Below, piece after piece: positions 6,818 through 14,190 of a stretch of DNA of 16,802 nt. The position numbers and the translations under genes were made by a program. The notes under the pieces were generated by a model that worked only from the letters and a program-made list of their open reading frames with translations, searched no databases and was not told the DNA's origin. The stretch's first letter is position 1. Every line of letters starts with the position of its first letter. The stretch comes from Saprospiraceae bacterium (GTDB taxonomy: Bacteria > Bacteroidota > Bacteroidia > Chitinophagales > Saprospiraceae). Location of the stretch: NCBI GenBank assembly GCA_020630455.1, contig JAHDBK010000018.1, forward strand, positions 1 through 16,802, written 5' to 3'.

Positions 6818-7759
6818 TTATACAATTTCTGTTTGGTCTAATGCTTCGAGATTTAAAACCGTTGAGTTATCTTTTGTTTGATACATCGGAACAAAACGCC
6901 TATTCCATAAAATCTCGTTGGCAATATAAGAACTTTTTTTATTGACTTGTTGAGAATAAACATCGTCGTAGGCTTTTATTAAAACTAAAAACTCTACATT
7001 CATTTCTTTAAAATCTTCTTTGTTTTTTCTAAACAATGGACTGCTTTCATTAATAACATGAACGATTGTCCAGTTCAAAGGTAGCATTTTTATATCGTCT
7101 CTTTCTAATTTTAAGCGTTCAAATATTCTAGTGGCTGTTCCTTGCTTATTTTTGAGAAGACAAGTCATGATTACTTGTACTTCCAAATCAAGCAAATGAT
7201 TTTGTGCATAGCCATTTACTATTCTAAATTGAAAACTCATCAAATCAGTTTGGTGCTTGTATGGAACAACAATAGCATTTTTACTAAATAGAATATGAGC
7301 AGCGGGTTTTGAAAATCGAGCATAAACTAAACCAGTCGCCAATGCAAATGATATTAAACCAATAAATGCATTAAAAGAAGCTATAGCATTAGCTCCCCAA
7401 CCTATGGGATTTACCCTACCATAACCTAAAGAAGTAAAAGTCTGTACACTTAGAAAAAAGCATTCTAGTAAATTACTTAGAAAATTATCGTTCTCAATCT
7501 CCGCTATTTGGTCAACACCAACCATTATATAACTCAGTGCGATGATGAAATTGATACCGATAAAAGAAAGCAAAATGAAAATATTAAATTTCCACCAAGA
7601 CATATTAATGAGTACTTTATAAATATCATGTACTCTCCTTCCTTCTAATTTTATATTAAAATTACCATCTTTATTGATAAATCTACCACCAGATTGGTTG
7701 TGTAATGTTCCAAATCCTAAATCATTAAAAACCTTATTTTTTTGCTTTTCTTCCTCCAT
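6818..7759 (-). CDS. Inward-rectifier (KirBac-type) potassium channel
   Basis: Predicted tetrameric inner-membrane potassium channel of 313 aa. The N-terminal part (about 1-50) contains the FNDLGFGTLHN...GRFINKDGNFNI segment typical of bacterial Kir proteins and an amphipathic slide helix. TM1 spans about 56-80 and the pore helix about 97-108. The filter reads S110-L-G-Y-G-R115 where most members have TVGYG or TIGYG. TM2 spans about 122-147 (FIGLISFALATGLVYARFSKP). Residues about 150-300 form the cytoplasmic immunoglobulin-like gating domain (AIVVPYK...FRIVNGYAQNHLLDLEVQV). Length and order match complete KirBac proteins. The ATG lies 3 nt after the stop of the lipoprotein gene, so translational coupling is likely. 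Selectivity and gating are inferred from the family. Confidence 0.93.
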   Translation of the reverse strand: MEEEKQKNKVFNDLGFGTLHNQSGGRFINKDGNFNIKLEGRRVHDIYKVLINMSWWKFNIFILLSFIGINFIIALSYIMVGVDQIAEIENDNFLSNLLECFFLSVQTFTSLGYGRVNPIGWGANAIASFNAFIGLISFALATGLVYARFSKPAAHILFSKNAIVVPYKHQTDLMSFQFRIVNGYAQNHLLDLEVQVIMTCLLKNKQGTATRIFERLKLERDDIKMLPLNWTIVHVINESSPLFRKNKEDFKEMNVEFLVLIKAYDDVYSQQVNKKSSYIANEILWNRRFVPMYQTKDNSTVLNLEALDQTEIV

Positions 7760-7762
7760 GTG

Positions 7763-8413
7763 TTATTCGATTATTTCCAAACTAAAAAAAGGTGAAATGG
7801 CTTCACTCTCATATTTTATGAATTCATTTTGTCCAATGGTATAAAGCGTATCTTTACTATAAAAAATAGCCGCATCATATATTCCAGTTGAAAGATTATT
7901 TAAAGTATTATTAATATTAGAATTTTCTACAACATGCATTTTGTTTTGATGATTTAATATGATGATTTTTTTATTATTATAAAGAAATTTCTTTATTTTT
8001 TGAGTATCTTTTTTCTTAATATTAATTAATGTGTCTATAGGGTTGATTGTCAAAATAGGTAATTGAATGTCTATTTTATTTCCATCTAATTTTTTGAATG
8101 TATATTTTAAATTAGGTTTGTATTTTTTATAGGTATTAATATAATAATATAATCCCTTTTTCTGATGAAATTTTTGTCCTATACTTTCACCATCTAAAAA
8201 GACATCGCCATCCAAGAAAAAAGGTCTTTGTTCCTTCGAATCACTAAAATAAAATTTCAATTTAGATTCCAAAACTTCTGTTCCATAGTTGTAATGTGAA
8301 TTGATATCAGCATACCATTTTTCACTAGGATTAAAATCTCTAGTTTCCGTTTTTATACAACCTAAACACAGACAAATTAAGGCTAAACTTAAAATAAGAA
8401 TAATATTTTTCAT
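7763..8413 (-). CDS. Putative lipoprotein of unknown function, 216 aa
   Basis: I do not recognise this family. Residues 1-18 are a strongly hydrophobic signal (MKNIILILSLALICLCLG) followed by Cys19, so lipid attachment is likely, although the lipobox L-C-L-G-C is not perfectly canonical (Cys rather than Leu at -3). The mature part is rich in Lys, Tyr, Asn and Ile. Residues about 65-120 look like a beta-sandwich (FFLDGDVFLDGESIGQKF, then LKYTFKKLDGNKIDIQLPIL) and resemble an extracytoplasmic Ig-like fold, but only by pattern. No catalytic motif is seen. It is the first gene of a tight minus-strand group with the Kir channel (3-nt gap) and glycosyltransferase; whether it modulates the channel is unknown. 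Confidence 0.7.
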   Translation of the reverse strand: MKNIILILSLALICLCLGCIKTETRDFNPSEKWYADINSHYNYGTEVLESKLKFYFSDSKEQRPFFLDGDVFLDGESIGQKFHQKKGLYYYINTYKKYKPNLKYTFKKLDGNKIDIQLPILTINPIDTLINIKKKDTQKIKKFLYNNKKIIILNHQNKMHVVENSNINNTLNNLSTGIYDAAIFYSKDTLYTIGQNEFIKYESEAISPFFSLEIIE

Positions 8414-8584
8414 CGAAATAAGTTTAATGAAGCAACCCCCATGATTTAAAAGGTACTATTGTTAATATTCTAAAATTTATATACATACTCTTAATAATTC
8501 TATATGAATTCTACTATAAAATGATTAAATATTAGCTTAAAATACTACTATTTGCCATTATTATAGCAAAGAAATGATTTTAAA

Positions 8585-8616
8585 ATTGATAATTTAATAA
8601 CAATAACGTATTTTTG
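8585..8616 (+). promoter_or_regulatory. Bacteroidota-type promoter of bamD
   Basis: ATTG (8585-8588), close to the TTTG -33 box, then a 20-nt spacer and TATTTTTG (8609-8616), a full TAnnTTTG -7 match. Transcription would start only about 6-10 nt before the bamD ATG at 8628, giving a very short leader. Confidence 0.6.
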
Positions 8617-8627
8617 CACTCCTAAAT

Positions 8628-9437
8628 ATGAAAAAGATATACTATATATTATTCCTGACAACCATAATTGTAACTAGTGCTTGTAATAAAAATGGTTTTG
8701 AACAAATTCGTCAGAAAGGGACCCCTTCTGAACGACTTCAAAAAGCCAATGAGTTTTTAGAAGCAGAAGAATGTTTTAAGGCTCAGTCTTTGTATGAGTT
8801 ATCTATTGGAGATTATAGAGGTAAACCAGAACAAGAAATGATTTATTACAATTATGCTAAATCTCATTATTGTCAAGGGAATTATCTAAATGCTTCTTAT
8901 TATTTTCAAGATTTTTCATCAATGTATCCTAATAGTAAAATGAAAGAAGAAGCCGATTTTATGGTAGCTTACTCTTACTATCAAATGTCTCCTTCATTTA
9001 GATTGGATCAAACATATACAGAAAAAGCAATTGACCAATTTCAATTATTTATCAATACACATCCAACTAGCGAAAAAGTAAGTGAGTGTAATAATTTGAT
9101 GGATCAATTGAGGAGAAAATTAGCTGAGAAATCTTTTCACGAAGGAAGGTTATACTTTGATTTAAAACAGTATGAGGCGGCAACTTTTGCCTTTGCTAAC
9201 TTGCTTAGAGATTTTCCAGAATCACCTAATGCCGAAGAAGTTAGGTTTTTAATGGCAAAGGCATGTTTTAAATGGGCAGAAAATAGTATTGCTTCTAAAC
9301 AAGCAGAGCGATACGAAAAAGCACAGGAATATGCAGAAGTATTTTTAGGAAAATACGACATCAGTACAAGATCAAAAGAAATTGAAAATATTTTAAACGA
9401 CTCAAAATATCAATTAAATCTAATAAGCAATGAGTGA
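8628..9437 (+). CDS. bamD: Outer-membrane assembly lipoprotein BamD
   Basis: Predicted 269-aa lipoprotein of the beta-barrel assembly machinery, anchored in the inner leaflet of the outer membrane, where it supports BamA. A short signal ends in the lipobox VTSAC (Cys19). The mature protein is a series of TPR-like helix pairs: PSERLQKANEFLEAEECFKAQSLYELSI (about 33-60), YNYAKSHYCQGNYLNASYYFQDFSSMYPNS (about 75-103), then AIDQFQLFINTHPTSE and FHEGRLYFDLKQYEAATFAFANLLRDFPESP (about 170-200). The (F/Y)..YP.S pattern at the helix-pair ends is typical of the YfiO/BamD family, and the length is normal. It starts the conserved Bacteroidota block bamD - omega - coaBC - DUF4835 and overlaps the omega gene by 8 nt (ATGAGTGA). 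Confidence 0.92.
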   Translation: MKKIYYILFLTTIIVTSACNKNGFEQIRQKGTPSERLQKANEFLEAEECFKAQSLYELSIGDYRGKPEQEMIYYNYAKSHYCQGNYLNASYYFQDFSSMYPNSKMKEEADFMVAYSYYQMSPSFRLDQTYTEKAIDQFQLFINTHPTSEKVSECNNLMDQLRRKLAEKSFHEGRLYFDLKQYEAATFAFANLLRDFPESPNAEEVRFLMAKACFKWAENSIASKQAERYEKAQEYAEVFLGKYDISTRSKEIENILNDSKYQLNLISNE

Positions 9438-9768
9438 TATCAAAAGTAGAGTACAAGGCTTAGAAGCAAGTGTTCAAGCTAGAAATGTACAAGAATTAGC
9501 TGAAAAATCAACCACTATTTATGAAACATTAGCTATTATTTCTAGTAGGGCTTCTAATATTTCTAGCCAGTTAAAAAAAGAATTACAAGCTAAACTTGAA
9601 GAATTTTCTTCAGCAACGGATTCTTTGGAAGAAATCAACGAAAATAAGGAACAAATTGAAATTTCTAAATTTTATGAGCGTCTTCCTAATCCTGCAACAA
9701 TAGCAATGAATGAGTTTTTGGATGACGAATTAAATTTTCGTTACAAAGACAAAGATCATAGAAATTAA
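9430..9768 (+). CDS. rpoZ: RNA polymerase omega subunit-like protein
   Basis: Small, highly charged helical protein of 112 aa that matches the divergent omega (RpoZ/RPB6-like) proteins of Bacteroidota. The core is NVQELAEKSTTIYETLAIISSRASNISSQLKKELQAKL (about 19-56), equivalent to the segment with which omega clasps the beta' subunit during RNA polymerase assembly. Residues about 60-78 are acidic, and the tail contains FYERLPNPATIAMNEFLDDEL. Assignment rests on this core and on position directly after bamD and before coaBC, an order I know from Bacteroidota genomes. The ATG lies inside the end of bamD, indicating coupled translation. If not omega, it would be a small helical protein of unknown role. 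Confidence 0.8.
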   Translation: MSDIKSRVQGLEASVQARNVQELAEKSTTIYETLAIISSRASNISSQLKKELQAKLEEFSSATDSLEEINENKEQIEISKFYERLPNPATIAMNEFLDDELNFRYKDKDHRN

Positions 9769-9799
9769 TTTTTAATATTAATTTTATACATACTTTTTA

Positions 9800-9955
9800 A
9801 GAGCATGTTTAAATTTTAATCTTTATGAAAACCAACATATTAAGAACTTGTCTTTATAAATATTTTATCGTTTATCCCGATAAACTCAAAAATATTTATT
9901 TCGCCAAAACCTTAATCTATTGATTTTCATTGTGATAAATTTTTAAACATGCTCT
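9800..9955 (+). repeat. Palindromic MITE/REP-like repeat, family 2
   Basis: A perfect 14-bp inverted terminal repeat, AGAGCATGTTTAAA (9800-9813) and TTTAAACATGCTCT (9942-9955), bounds a 156-bp element. The similarity extends inwards (..CTTTATGAAAA against TTTTCATTGTG..). The centre is a second palindrome, ATAAATATTTTatcGTTTATC / GATAAACtcaAAAATATTTAT around 9857-9899. No gene is present. It lies between the omega gene and the terminator before coaBC. An identical single end occurs at 15758-15771. Confidence 0.75.
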
Positions 9956-9966
9956 AAAACGATTTG

Positions 9967-10006
9967 AACACCTAAAAATAAAAAACTTTATTTTTAGGTG
10001 TTTCTA
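9967..10006 (+). terminator. Rho-independent terminator or attenuator before coaBC
   Basis: A perfect 16-bp stem (AACACCTAAAAATAAA, 9967-9982; its complement at 9987-10002) with a 4-nt loop AAAC. The downstream T-tract is poor (TTCTAGTTTT). It can end the bamD-omega transcript. It finishes only about 22 nt before the coaBC ATG, leaving no room for a normal promoter in between. Confidence 0.7.
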
Positions 10007-10024
10007 GTTTTATAAATATAAATA

Positions 10025-11230
10025 ATGAATACCTTGTCGAGTCTTAATAATAAACGAATTGTACTTGGAATATCTGGTAGTATAGCTGCGTATAAAGCCG
10101 CTTTTTTAACTCGGCTTCTTATCAAAAGTGGTGCAGAAGTAAAAGTATTAATGACTCCTTCCGCTACGGCTTTTATAAGTCCATTAACCCTTTCTACTCT
10201 TTCTAAAAACGAAGTCCATATTGATGTTGTTTCTGATAAATCTTGGAATAATCATGTAGAAATGGGGTTGTGGGCAGATGCTATGATTATTGCCCCTGCA
10301 ACAGCTAATACACTAGCTAAATTAGCTAATGGTATTTGTGATAATATTGTATCTGCAGTTTATCTATCAGCTCGTTGTCCCGTTTTTATTGCTCCAGCAA
10401 TGGATGTAGATATGTGGCACCATCCTTCCACACAAGAAAATTTAAAAAGACTACAATCCTATTCTAATACAATCATTCCAGTTAATAAAGGAGAATTAGC
10501 TAGTGGGCTTTATGGAGAAGGCAGAATGGCAGAGCCTGAAGAAATTATTACTTTTTTAAATGGTTTCTTTTCAAAGAAGCAGGACCTTATAGGGAAAAAT
10601 GTTTTGGTAACTGCTGGTCCTACTTTTGAACCTATAGACCCTGTCAGGTTTATAGGAAACCATTCATCTGGTAAGATGGGTGTAGCAATAGCTGAAGAAT
10701 TGGCAACAAGAGGTGCTACAGTACACTTGGTTTTAGGTCCTTCAAAATTAAGCCCTAATCATAATAATATTAATGTAATTAGAATAATGACTGCCCAAGA
10801 AATGTATGATAAATGTGTCGAGATATTTCCTGATTGTGATGCTGCAATTATGGCAGCAGCAGTTGCAGATTACAAACCAAGTACGGTAGCCACAACAAAA
10901 ATAAAAAAGAAAAAAGAAGACATGTCGATTCATTTATCTAAAACAAAAGATATTGCGGCATCTCTTGGAAAGAAGAAAAATAAAAAGCAAATCCTAGTAG
11001 GTTTTGCTCTAGAAACTAATAATGAAATAATCAACGCACAATCAAAATTAGAACGAAAAAACTTTGATTTTATAGTTCTTAATTCATTAAAAGATAAGGG
11101 AGCTGGATTTAATTTTGATACAAACAAAATTACAATTATTAAAAAAGACAATAATATTCGTAAATTTGAGTTAAAGTCAAAGAAAGAAACTGCTAAGGAT
11201 ATTGTTCAAGAATTAGCATTATTATTGTAA
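10025..11230 (+). CDS. coaBC: Bifunctional phosphopantothenoylcysteine decarboxylase/synthetase
   Basis: Predicted cytosolic 401-aa enzyme for two steps of coenzyme A synthesis: CoaB joins 4'-phosphopantothenate to cysteine using CTP, and CoaC decarboxylates the product with FMN. The CoaC part (1-180) has the flavin-binding GISGSIAAYKA, the active-site His77 (NNHVEMGLWAD), PAMDVDMW (124-131) and GELASGLYGEGRM. The CoaB part (188-401) has VTAGPTFEPIDPVRFIGNHSSGKMG, AAAVADYKP and the lysine-rich KIKKKK. Two substitutions relative to E. coli Dfp stand out: Ser160 where the catalytic Cys of ACG is expected, and Asp127 for Asn in PxMNxxMW. I recall both as common in Bacteroidota, so the enzyme is probably functional. 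Length is normal. It lies between the omega gene and DUF4835 in a conserved order. Confidence 0.95.
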   Translation: MNTLSSLNNKRIVLGISGSIAAYKAAFLTRLLIKSGAEVKVLMTPSATAFISPLTLSTLSKNEVHIDVVSDKSWNNHVEMGLWADAMIIAPATANTLAKLANGICDNIVSAVYLSARCPVFIAPAMDVDMWHHPSTQENLKRLQSYSNTIIPVNKGELASGLYGEGRMAEPEEIITFLNGFFSKKQDLIGKNVLVTAGPTFEPIDPVRFIGNHSSGKMGVAIAEELATRGATVHLVLGPSKLSPNHNNINVIRIMTAQEMYDKCVEIFPDCDAAIMAAAVADYKPSTVATTKIKKKKEDMSIHLSKTKDIAASLGKKKNKKQILVGFALETNNEIINAQSKLERKNFDFIVLNSLKDKGAGFNFDTNKITIIKKDNNIRKFELKSKKETAKDIVQELALLL

Positions 11231-11302
11231 GTAATATAATAATAAATCCAAAACCTAAATTAAATAAAGACCGACTTCGGTAAATAAAAAGAAATCGCAT
11301 TT

Positions 11303-12205
11303 ATGAAAAAAATAGTATTTATATTTATAATTACCTGTATAAGTATCTCTTCATTTGCTCAAGAATTTAATTTCAATATTAGCCTAAATACTCAAAAAGC
11401 ACAAGCAACAGACCCAAAAGTTTTTGAAAGCTTGGAATTAGCTATTCAAGATTTTTTAAATAATCAACGTTGGACAGAAGATGTATATGAAGTAGAAGAA
11501 CGCATTGACTGTAATTTGCAAATTGCAATCGTTGAAGAACTTTCTGCTACTAGCTTTAAAGCAGATATTACGCTTCAAGCTAGCAGACCTATATACAATA
11601 GTGATGCACAGACGATTTTAATGAGTCATGTAGATAAAAATATTGTTTTTGAATACGAAGCATATCAACCATTAGAATATGCAGAAAATCTTTTCAATTC
11701 TAATTTGACTTCCGTTCTTGCATTTTATTGTTATGTGATTTTAGGAATGGATTATGATACTTTTTCTCCTCTAGGAGGAGAGGCACATTATCAAGAAGCA
11801 CAAAATATTCTTAATAATATTCCACCTAATGCAGCAAGTACATACAAAGGCTGGCGTTCTCTTGATGGGAATAGAAATCGTTATTGGATGATTGAAAGTA
11901 TATTGAGCCCTCGTACGCGTAATATGCGTCAAGCTATGTATGAATACCATCGTTTAGCATTAGATGTAATGGCTGATGATGTAGCCAGCGGAAGAGCGAT
12001 TATGATAGGAGCCTTAAAAAAGATAGAACAAGTAGCGAGTGGTTATCCTAATGCTATGATACTTCAAATGTTTGCTAATGCAAAAGGAGATGAAGTTGTT
12101 GAAATTTTTAAAGGAGGTACTAGGCAAGAACAAAACGATGCCATCAGGGTAATGAGTAAAATTGATGCAGCTAATGCTGCTAAATATAGAGCTATTCGCT
12201 CTTAA
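11303..12205 (+). CDS. DUF4835 family exported protein (PorD-like)
   Basis: Predicted periplasmic or envelope protein of 300 aa. A clear signal peptide (MKKIVFIFIITCISISSFA|Q) leads into the sequence pattern I associate with the Bacteroidota-specific DUF4835 family: FNISLNTQKAQATDPKVFESLELAIQDFLNNQRWTEDVY (about 24-62), ADITLQASRPIYNSD, SVLAFYCYVILGMDYDTFSPLGG, and YRAIRS near the end. The family has been linked to type IX secretion under the name PorD; I am only moderately sure of that link, but the two T9SS cargoes in this window fit it. It follows coaBC after 72 bp containing a tiny ACCGACTTCGGT hairpin (11270-11281). The usual next gene in this block, recN, is absent. A strong terminator follows. 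Confidence 0.85.
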   Translation: MKKIVFIFIITCISISSFAQEFNFNISLNTQKAQATDPKVFESLELAIQDFLNNQRWTEDVYEVEERIDCNLQIAIVEELSATSFKADITLQASRPIYNSDAQTILMSHVDKNIVFEYEAYQPLEYAENLFNSNLTSVLAFYCYVILGMDYDTFSPLGGEAHYQEAQNILNNIPPNAASTYKGWRSLDGNRNRYWMIESILSPRTRNMRQAMYEYHRLALDVMADDVASGRAIMIGALKKIEQVASGYPNAMILQMFANAKGDEVVEIFKGGTRQEQNDAIRVMSKIDAANAAKYRAIRS

Positions 12206-12224
12206 TTTAAAAAAAGCATTTTTT

Positions 12225-12261
12225 AAAATCCTTTATATATCAGTTATAAAGGATTTTTTTT
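12225..12261 (+). terminator. Rho-independent terminator after the DUF4835 gene
   Basis: A perfect 13-bp stem (AAAATCCTTTATA, 12225-12237; TATAAAGGATTTT, 12245-12257) with a 7-nt loop, followed by a T run to 12261. It closes the bamD to DUF4835 block. Confidence 0.85.
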
Positions 12262-12283
12262 ATTTTTTATCTTAAAAAATTAG

Positions 12284-12291
12284 TAAATTTG
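12284..12291 (+). promoter_or_regulatory. -7 promoter box of the NrnA-like gene
   Basis: TAAATTTG is a full TAnnTTTG match, directly after the terminator and about 28 nt before the ATG at 12320. The -33 region is only a T-rich stretch without a clear TTTG. Confidence 0.5.
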
Positions 12292-12319
12292 CAATCTCAA
12301 ATGTTTTTATAAAAATCAT

Positions 12320-13333
12320 ATGGAAAATATTCAAGAACTCAAACAAATATTAAGCATTCCTAGGGATGTGGTTATCTTGTCTCATCGTAATCCCGATGGT
12401 GATGCAATAGGCTCTTCTTTGGGATTATACTGGTTTTTAAAGGAATTTGGACACAATATTAAGGTGATTTTTCCTTCGGAATATCCCGCTTTTGTTTCTT
12501 GGATGCCTGATGCAGAAAAAATTATAATTTGTGATCTTGATAAAGAATATGCTCTAGAAAGTATTGATAATGCTCAAGTAATTTTTTGTCTAGATTTTAA
12601 TGCTTTGGATAGAATAGACCCTATGGAAATGAATGTCCATCAATCTAAAGCTACAAAAGTAATGATTGACCACCATATGTATCCTGAGGGCTTTGCGGAT
12701 TTTATTTTATCTGAAACAAGTGCTAGTTCTACTTGCGAATTAGTATATGAATTCATTGATTCATTACAAGAAACATCAAAATTAAATAAAAAAATAGCGG
12801 ATTGTTTATATACGGGCATCATTACTGATACGGGGTCTTTTAAATATAATTTCACGCCAAAAACTTTAAACGTAAGTGCTGAACTACTTAAGGTAGGAGC
12901 TGATTATGAAATGATTAATGAGCATATTTACAATTCGATGAATGAAAAAGAATTGAGAATACTAGGTCATTGTCTTTATAATCGGATGGAAATAATAGAT
13001 GAATTAGAAACAGGTATTATTTGGCTAAGCAAAGAGGATTTTGAAAAATTCGACATCCAAAGAGGAGAAACTGAAATTATTGTCAATTTTTTATTAAAAA
13101 TAAAAAAAGTAAAAATTGCGGTATTTATTAAAGAGCAAGCAACTATAATAAAGCTTTCTTTAAGGTCTAAAGGAGATTTTTCAGTACAAGAAATAGCAAC
13201 TAAGTACTTTAAAGGGGGAGGACATAAAAATGCTTCTGGAGGTCATTTTTACGGTACTTTAGATGCTTGTATTGAAAGGGTTAAACGCTCTATTAAAAAT
13301 AGTTTAAAATATCAAAATGAGGACAATTACTAA
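12320..13333 (+). CDS. DHH/DHHA1 phosphoesterase, NrnA-like nanoRNase/pAp phosphatase
   Basis: Predicted cytosolic metal-dependent phosphoesterase of 337 aa. The DHH domain shows HRNPDGDAIGSS (22-33), LDFNALDRI (91-99, with metal ligand Asp92), DHH (117-119) and GIITDTGSF (166-174, Asp170), all typical metal-binding positions. The C-terminal DHHA1 domain has the substrate-binding GGGHKNASGG (299-308). The family degrades very short RNA oligomers and dephosphorylates 3'-phosphoadenosine 5'-phosphate, or hydrolyses cyclic dinucleotides in related members; the lack of N-terminal PAS or GGDEF domains favours the stand-alone NrnA type. Which activity dominates is inferred. It has its own promoter box after a terminator, and its end overlaps the FKBP gene by 17 nt, so the two are probably one transcript. 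Confidence 0.92.
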   Translation: MENIQELKQILSIPRDVVILSHRNPDGDAIGSSLGLYWFLKEFGHNIKVIFPSEYPAFVSWMPDAEKIIICDLDKEYALESIDNAQVIFCLDFNALDRIDPMEMNVHQSKATKVMIDHHMYPEGFADFILSETSASSTCELVYEFIDSLQETSKLNKKIADCLYTGIITDTGSFKYNFTPKTLNVSAELLKVGADYEMINEHIYNSMNEKELRILGHCLYNRMEIIDELETGIIWLSKEDFEKFDIQRGETEIIVNFLLKIKKVKIAVFIKEQATIIKLSLRSKGDFSVQEIATKYFKGGGHKNASGGHFYGTLDACIERVKRSIKNSLKYQNEDNY

Positions 13334-14165
13334 AATATTTATCTTTTCCCTTTTTATAATTTTAATTTTTAATAATTGTTCCAATAATAAAGTTACTGAA
13401 AGTGGTCACCACTTTGAATTTGTAATAGATAAAGAAGGAGAAACCGCTAAAGAAGGAGATATCGTTACTTATCATCTAAGCCAAAGAGATGCAGAAAACT
13501 TTTCTTCTTCACCTCAAAATATAGAACGTCCTTTAAAATTATTAATACCTAAAAAAGAAAACGAACCTCATACATTTATTACAGAAGCCATTTTATTAAT
13601 GTCAGAAGGAGACAGCCTGATTTTAGAAATAAATTCCGCTAATATATCTAATATGCTTAAAGTAGATGAAGGAACAGAAAAAGTCTTTTTTCATATTAGG
13701 GTAGATGATATCTTAAGTCCCGAAGAGAACAAACAAATAAGAGAGGATTTTGTAGATAAAAGCAAGACGATTAATCCCTTGTTACAAAAGGAAATTTCTT
13801 TGTATAAAGAAAACAAAATAGACGACCTTATTCAGACCAAGAGTGGAATACAATATAGATATCACAAAAAAGGGAAGGGAAATAATGTCCCTCAAGATGG
13901 TTTGTTTATTATCCATTATATCGGTTATGAATTAGAAAAAAATACGCCATTCGCAGATAGTTATGAACTACAAAAAACGCTTGGTTTACACCTCAAAAGA
14001 AACCCAATGATTCCTGCTTGGAAAGAAATTTTCCCCCTTCTTAAAGTTGGCGATGAAATTTCTATGTATGTTCCTTATGAACAGGCATATGGTAAAGCAG
14101 GAAATTCAACTTTAAAAATTGGAGAAGAATCTGACCTCGTTTTTTATATAGAAATTTTAAAATAA
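13317..14165 (+). CDS. FKBP-type peptidyl-prolyl isomerase lipoprotein with two FKBP-like domains
   Basis: Predicted envelope folding catalyst of 282 aa. The N-terminus is a signal with lipobox FNNC (Cys21). Residues about 33-133 have the outline of an FKBP domain (GDIVTYHLSQRD...LMSEGDSLILEI...VFFHIRVDDI) but lack the usual active-site residues, so this copy looks degenerate. A linker (LSPEENKQIREDFVDKSK) leads to a second, better preserved domain (about 175-282): FIIHYIGYELEKNTPFADS, MIPAWKE with the binding-pocket Trp235, MYVPYEQAYG and DLVFYIEIL. This tandem lipoprotein form resembles Bacteroidota isomerases such as GldI; a role in folding exported proteins is inferred. The ATG lies inside the end of the NrnA-like gene. 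Downstream comes repeat copy B rather than an ordinary terminator. Confidence 0.88.
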   Translation: MRTITKIFIFSLFIILIFNNCSNNKVTESGHHFEFVIDKEGETAKEGDIVTYHLSQRDAENFSSSPQNIERPLKLLIPKKENEPHTFITEAILLMSEGDSLILEINSANISNMLKVDEGTEKVFFHIRVDDILSPEENKQIREDFVDKSKTINPLLQKEISLYKENKIDDLIQTKSGIQYRYHKKGKGNNVPQDGLFIIHYIGYELEKNTPFADSYELQKTLGLHLKRNPMIPAWKEIFPLLKVGDEISMYVPYEQAYGKAGNSTLKIGEESDLVFYIEILK

Positions 14166-14190
14166 GGAACTAAATTTAGTCAATAAATAT

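Noticed and set aside
11270..11281. ACCGACTTCGGT mini-hairpin between coaBC and the DUF4835 gene
   Set aside because: A stem of four or five pairs without a T-tract is too short to support as a terminator or regulatory element.
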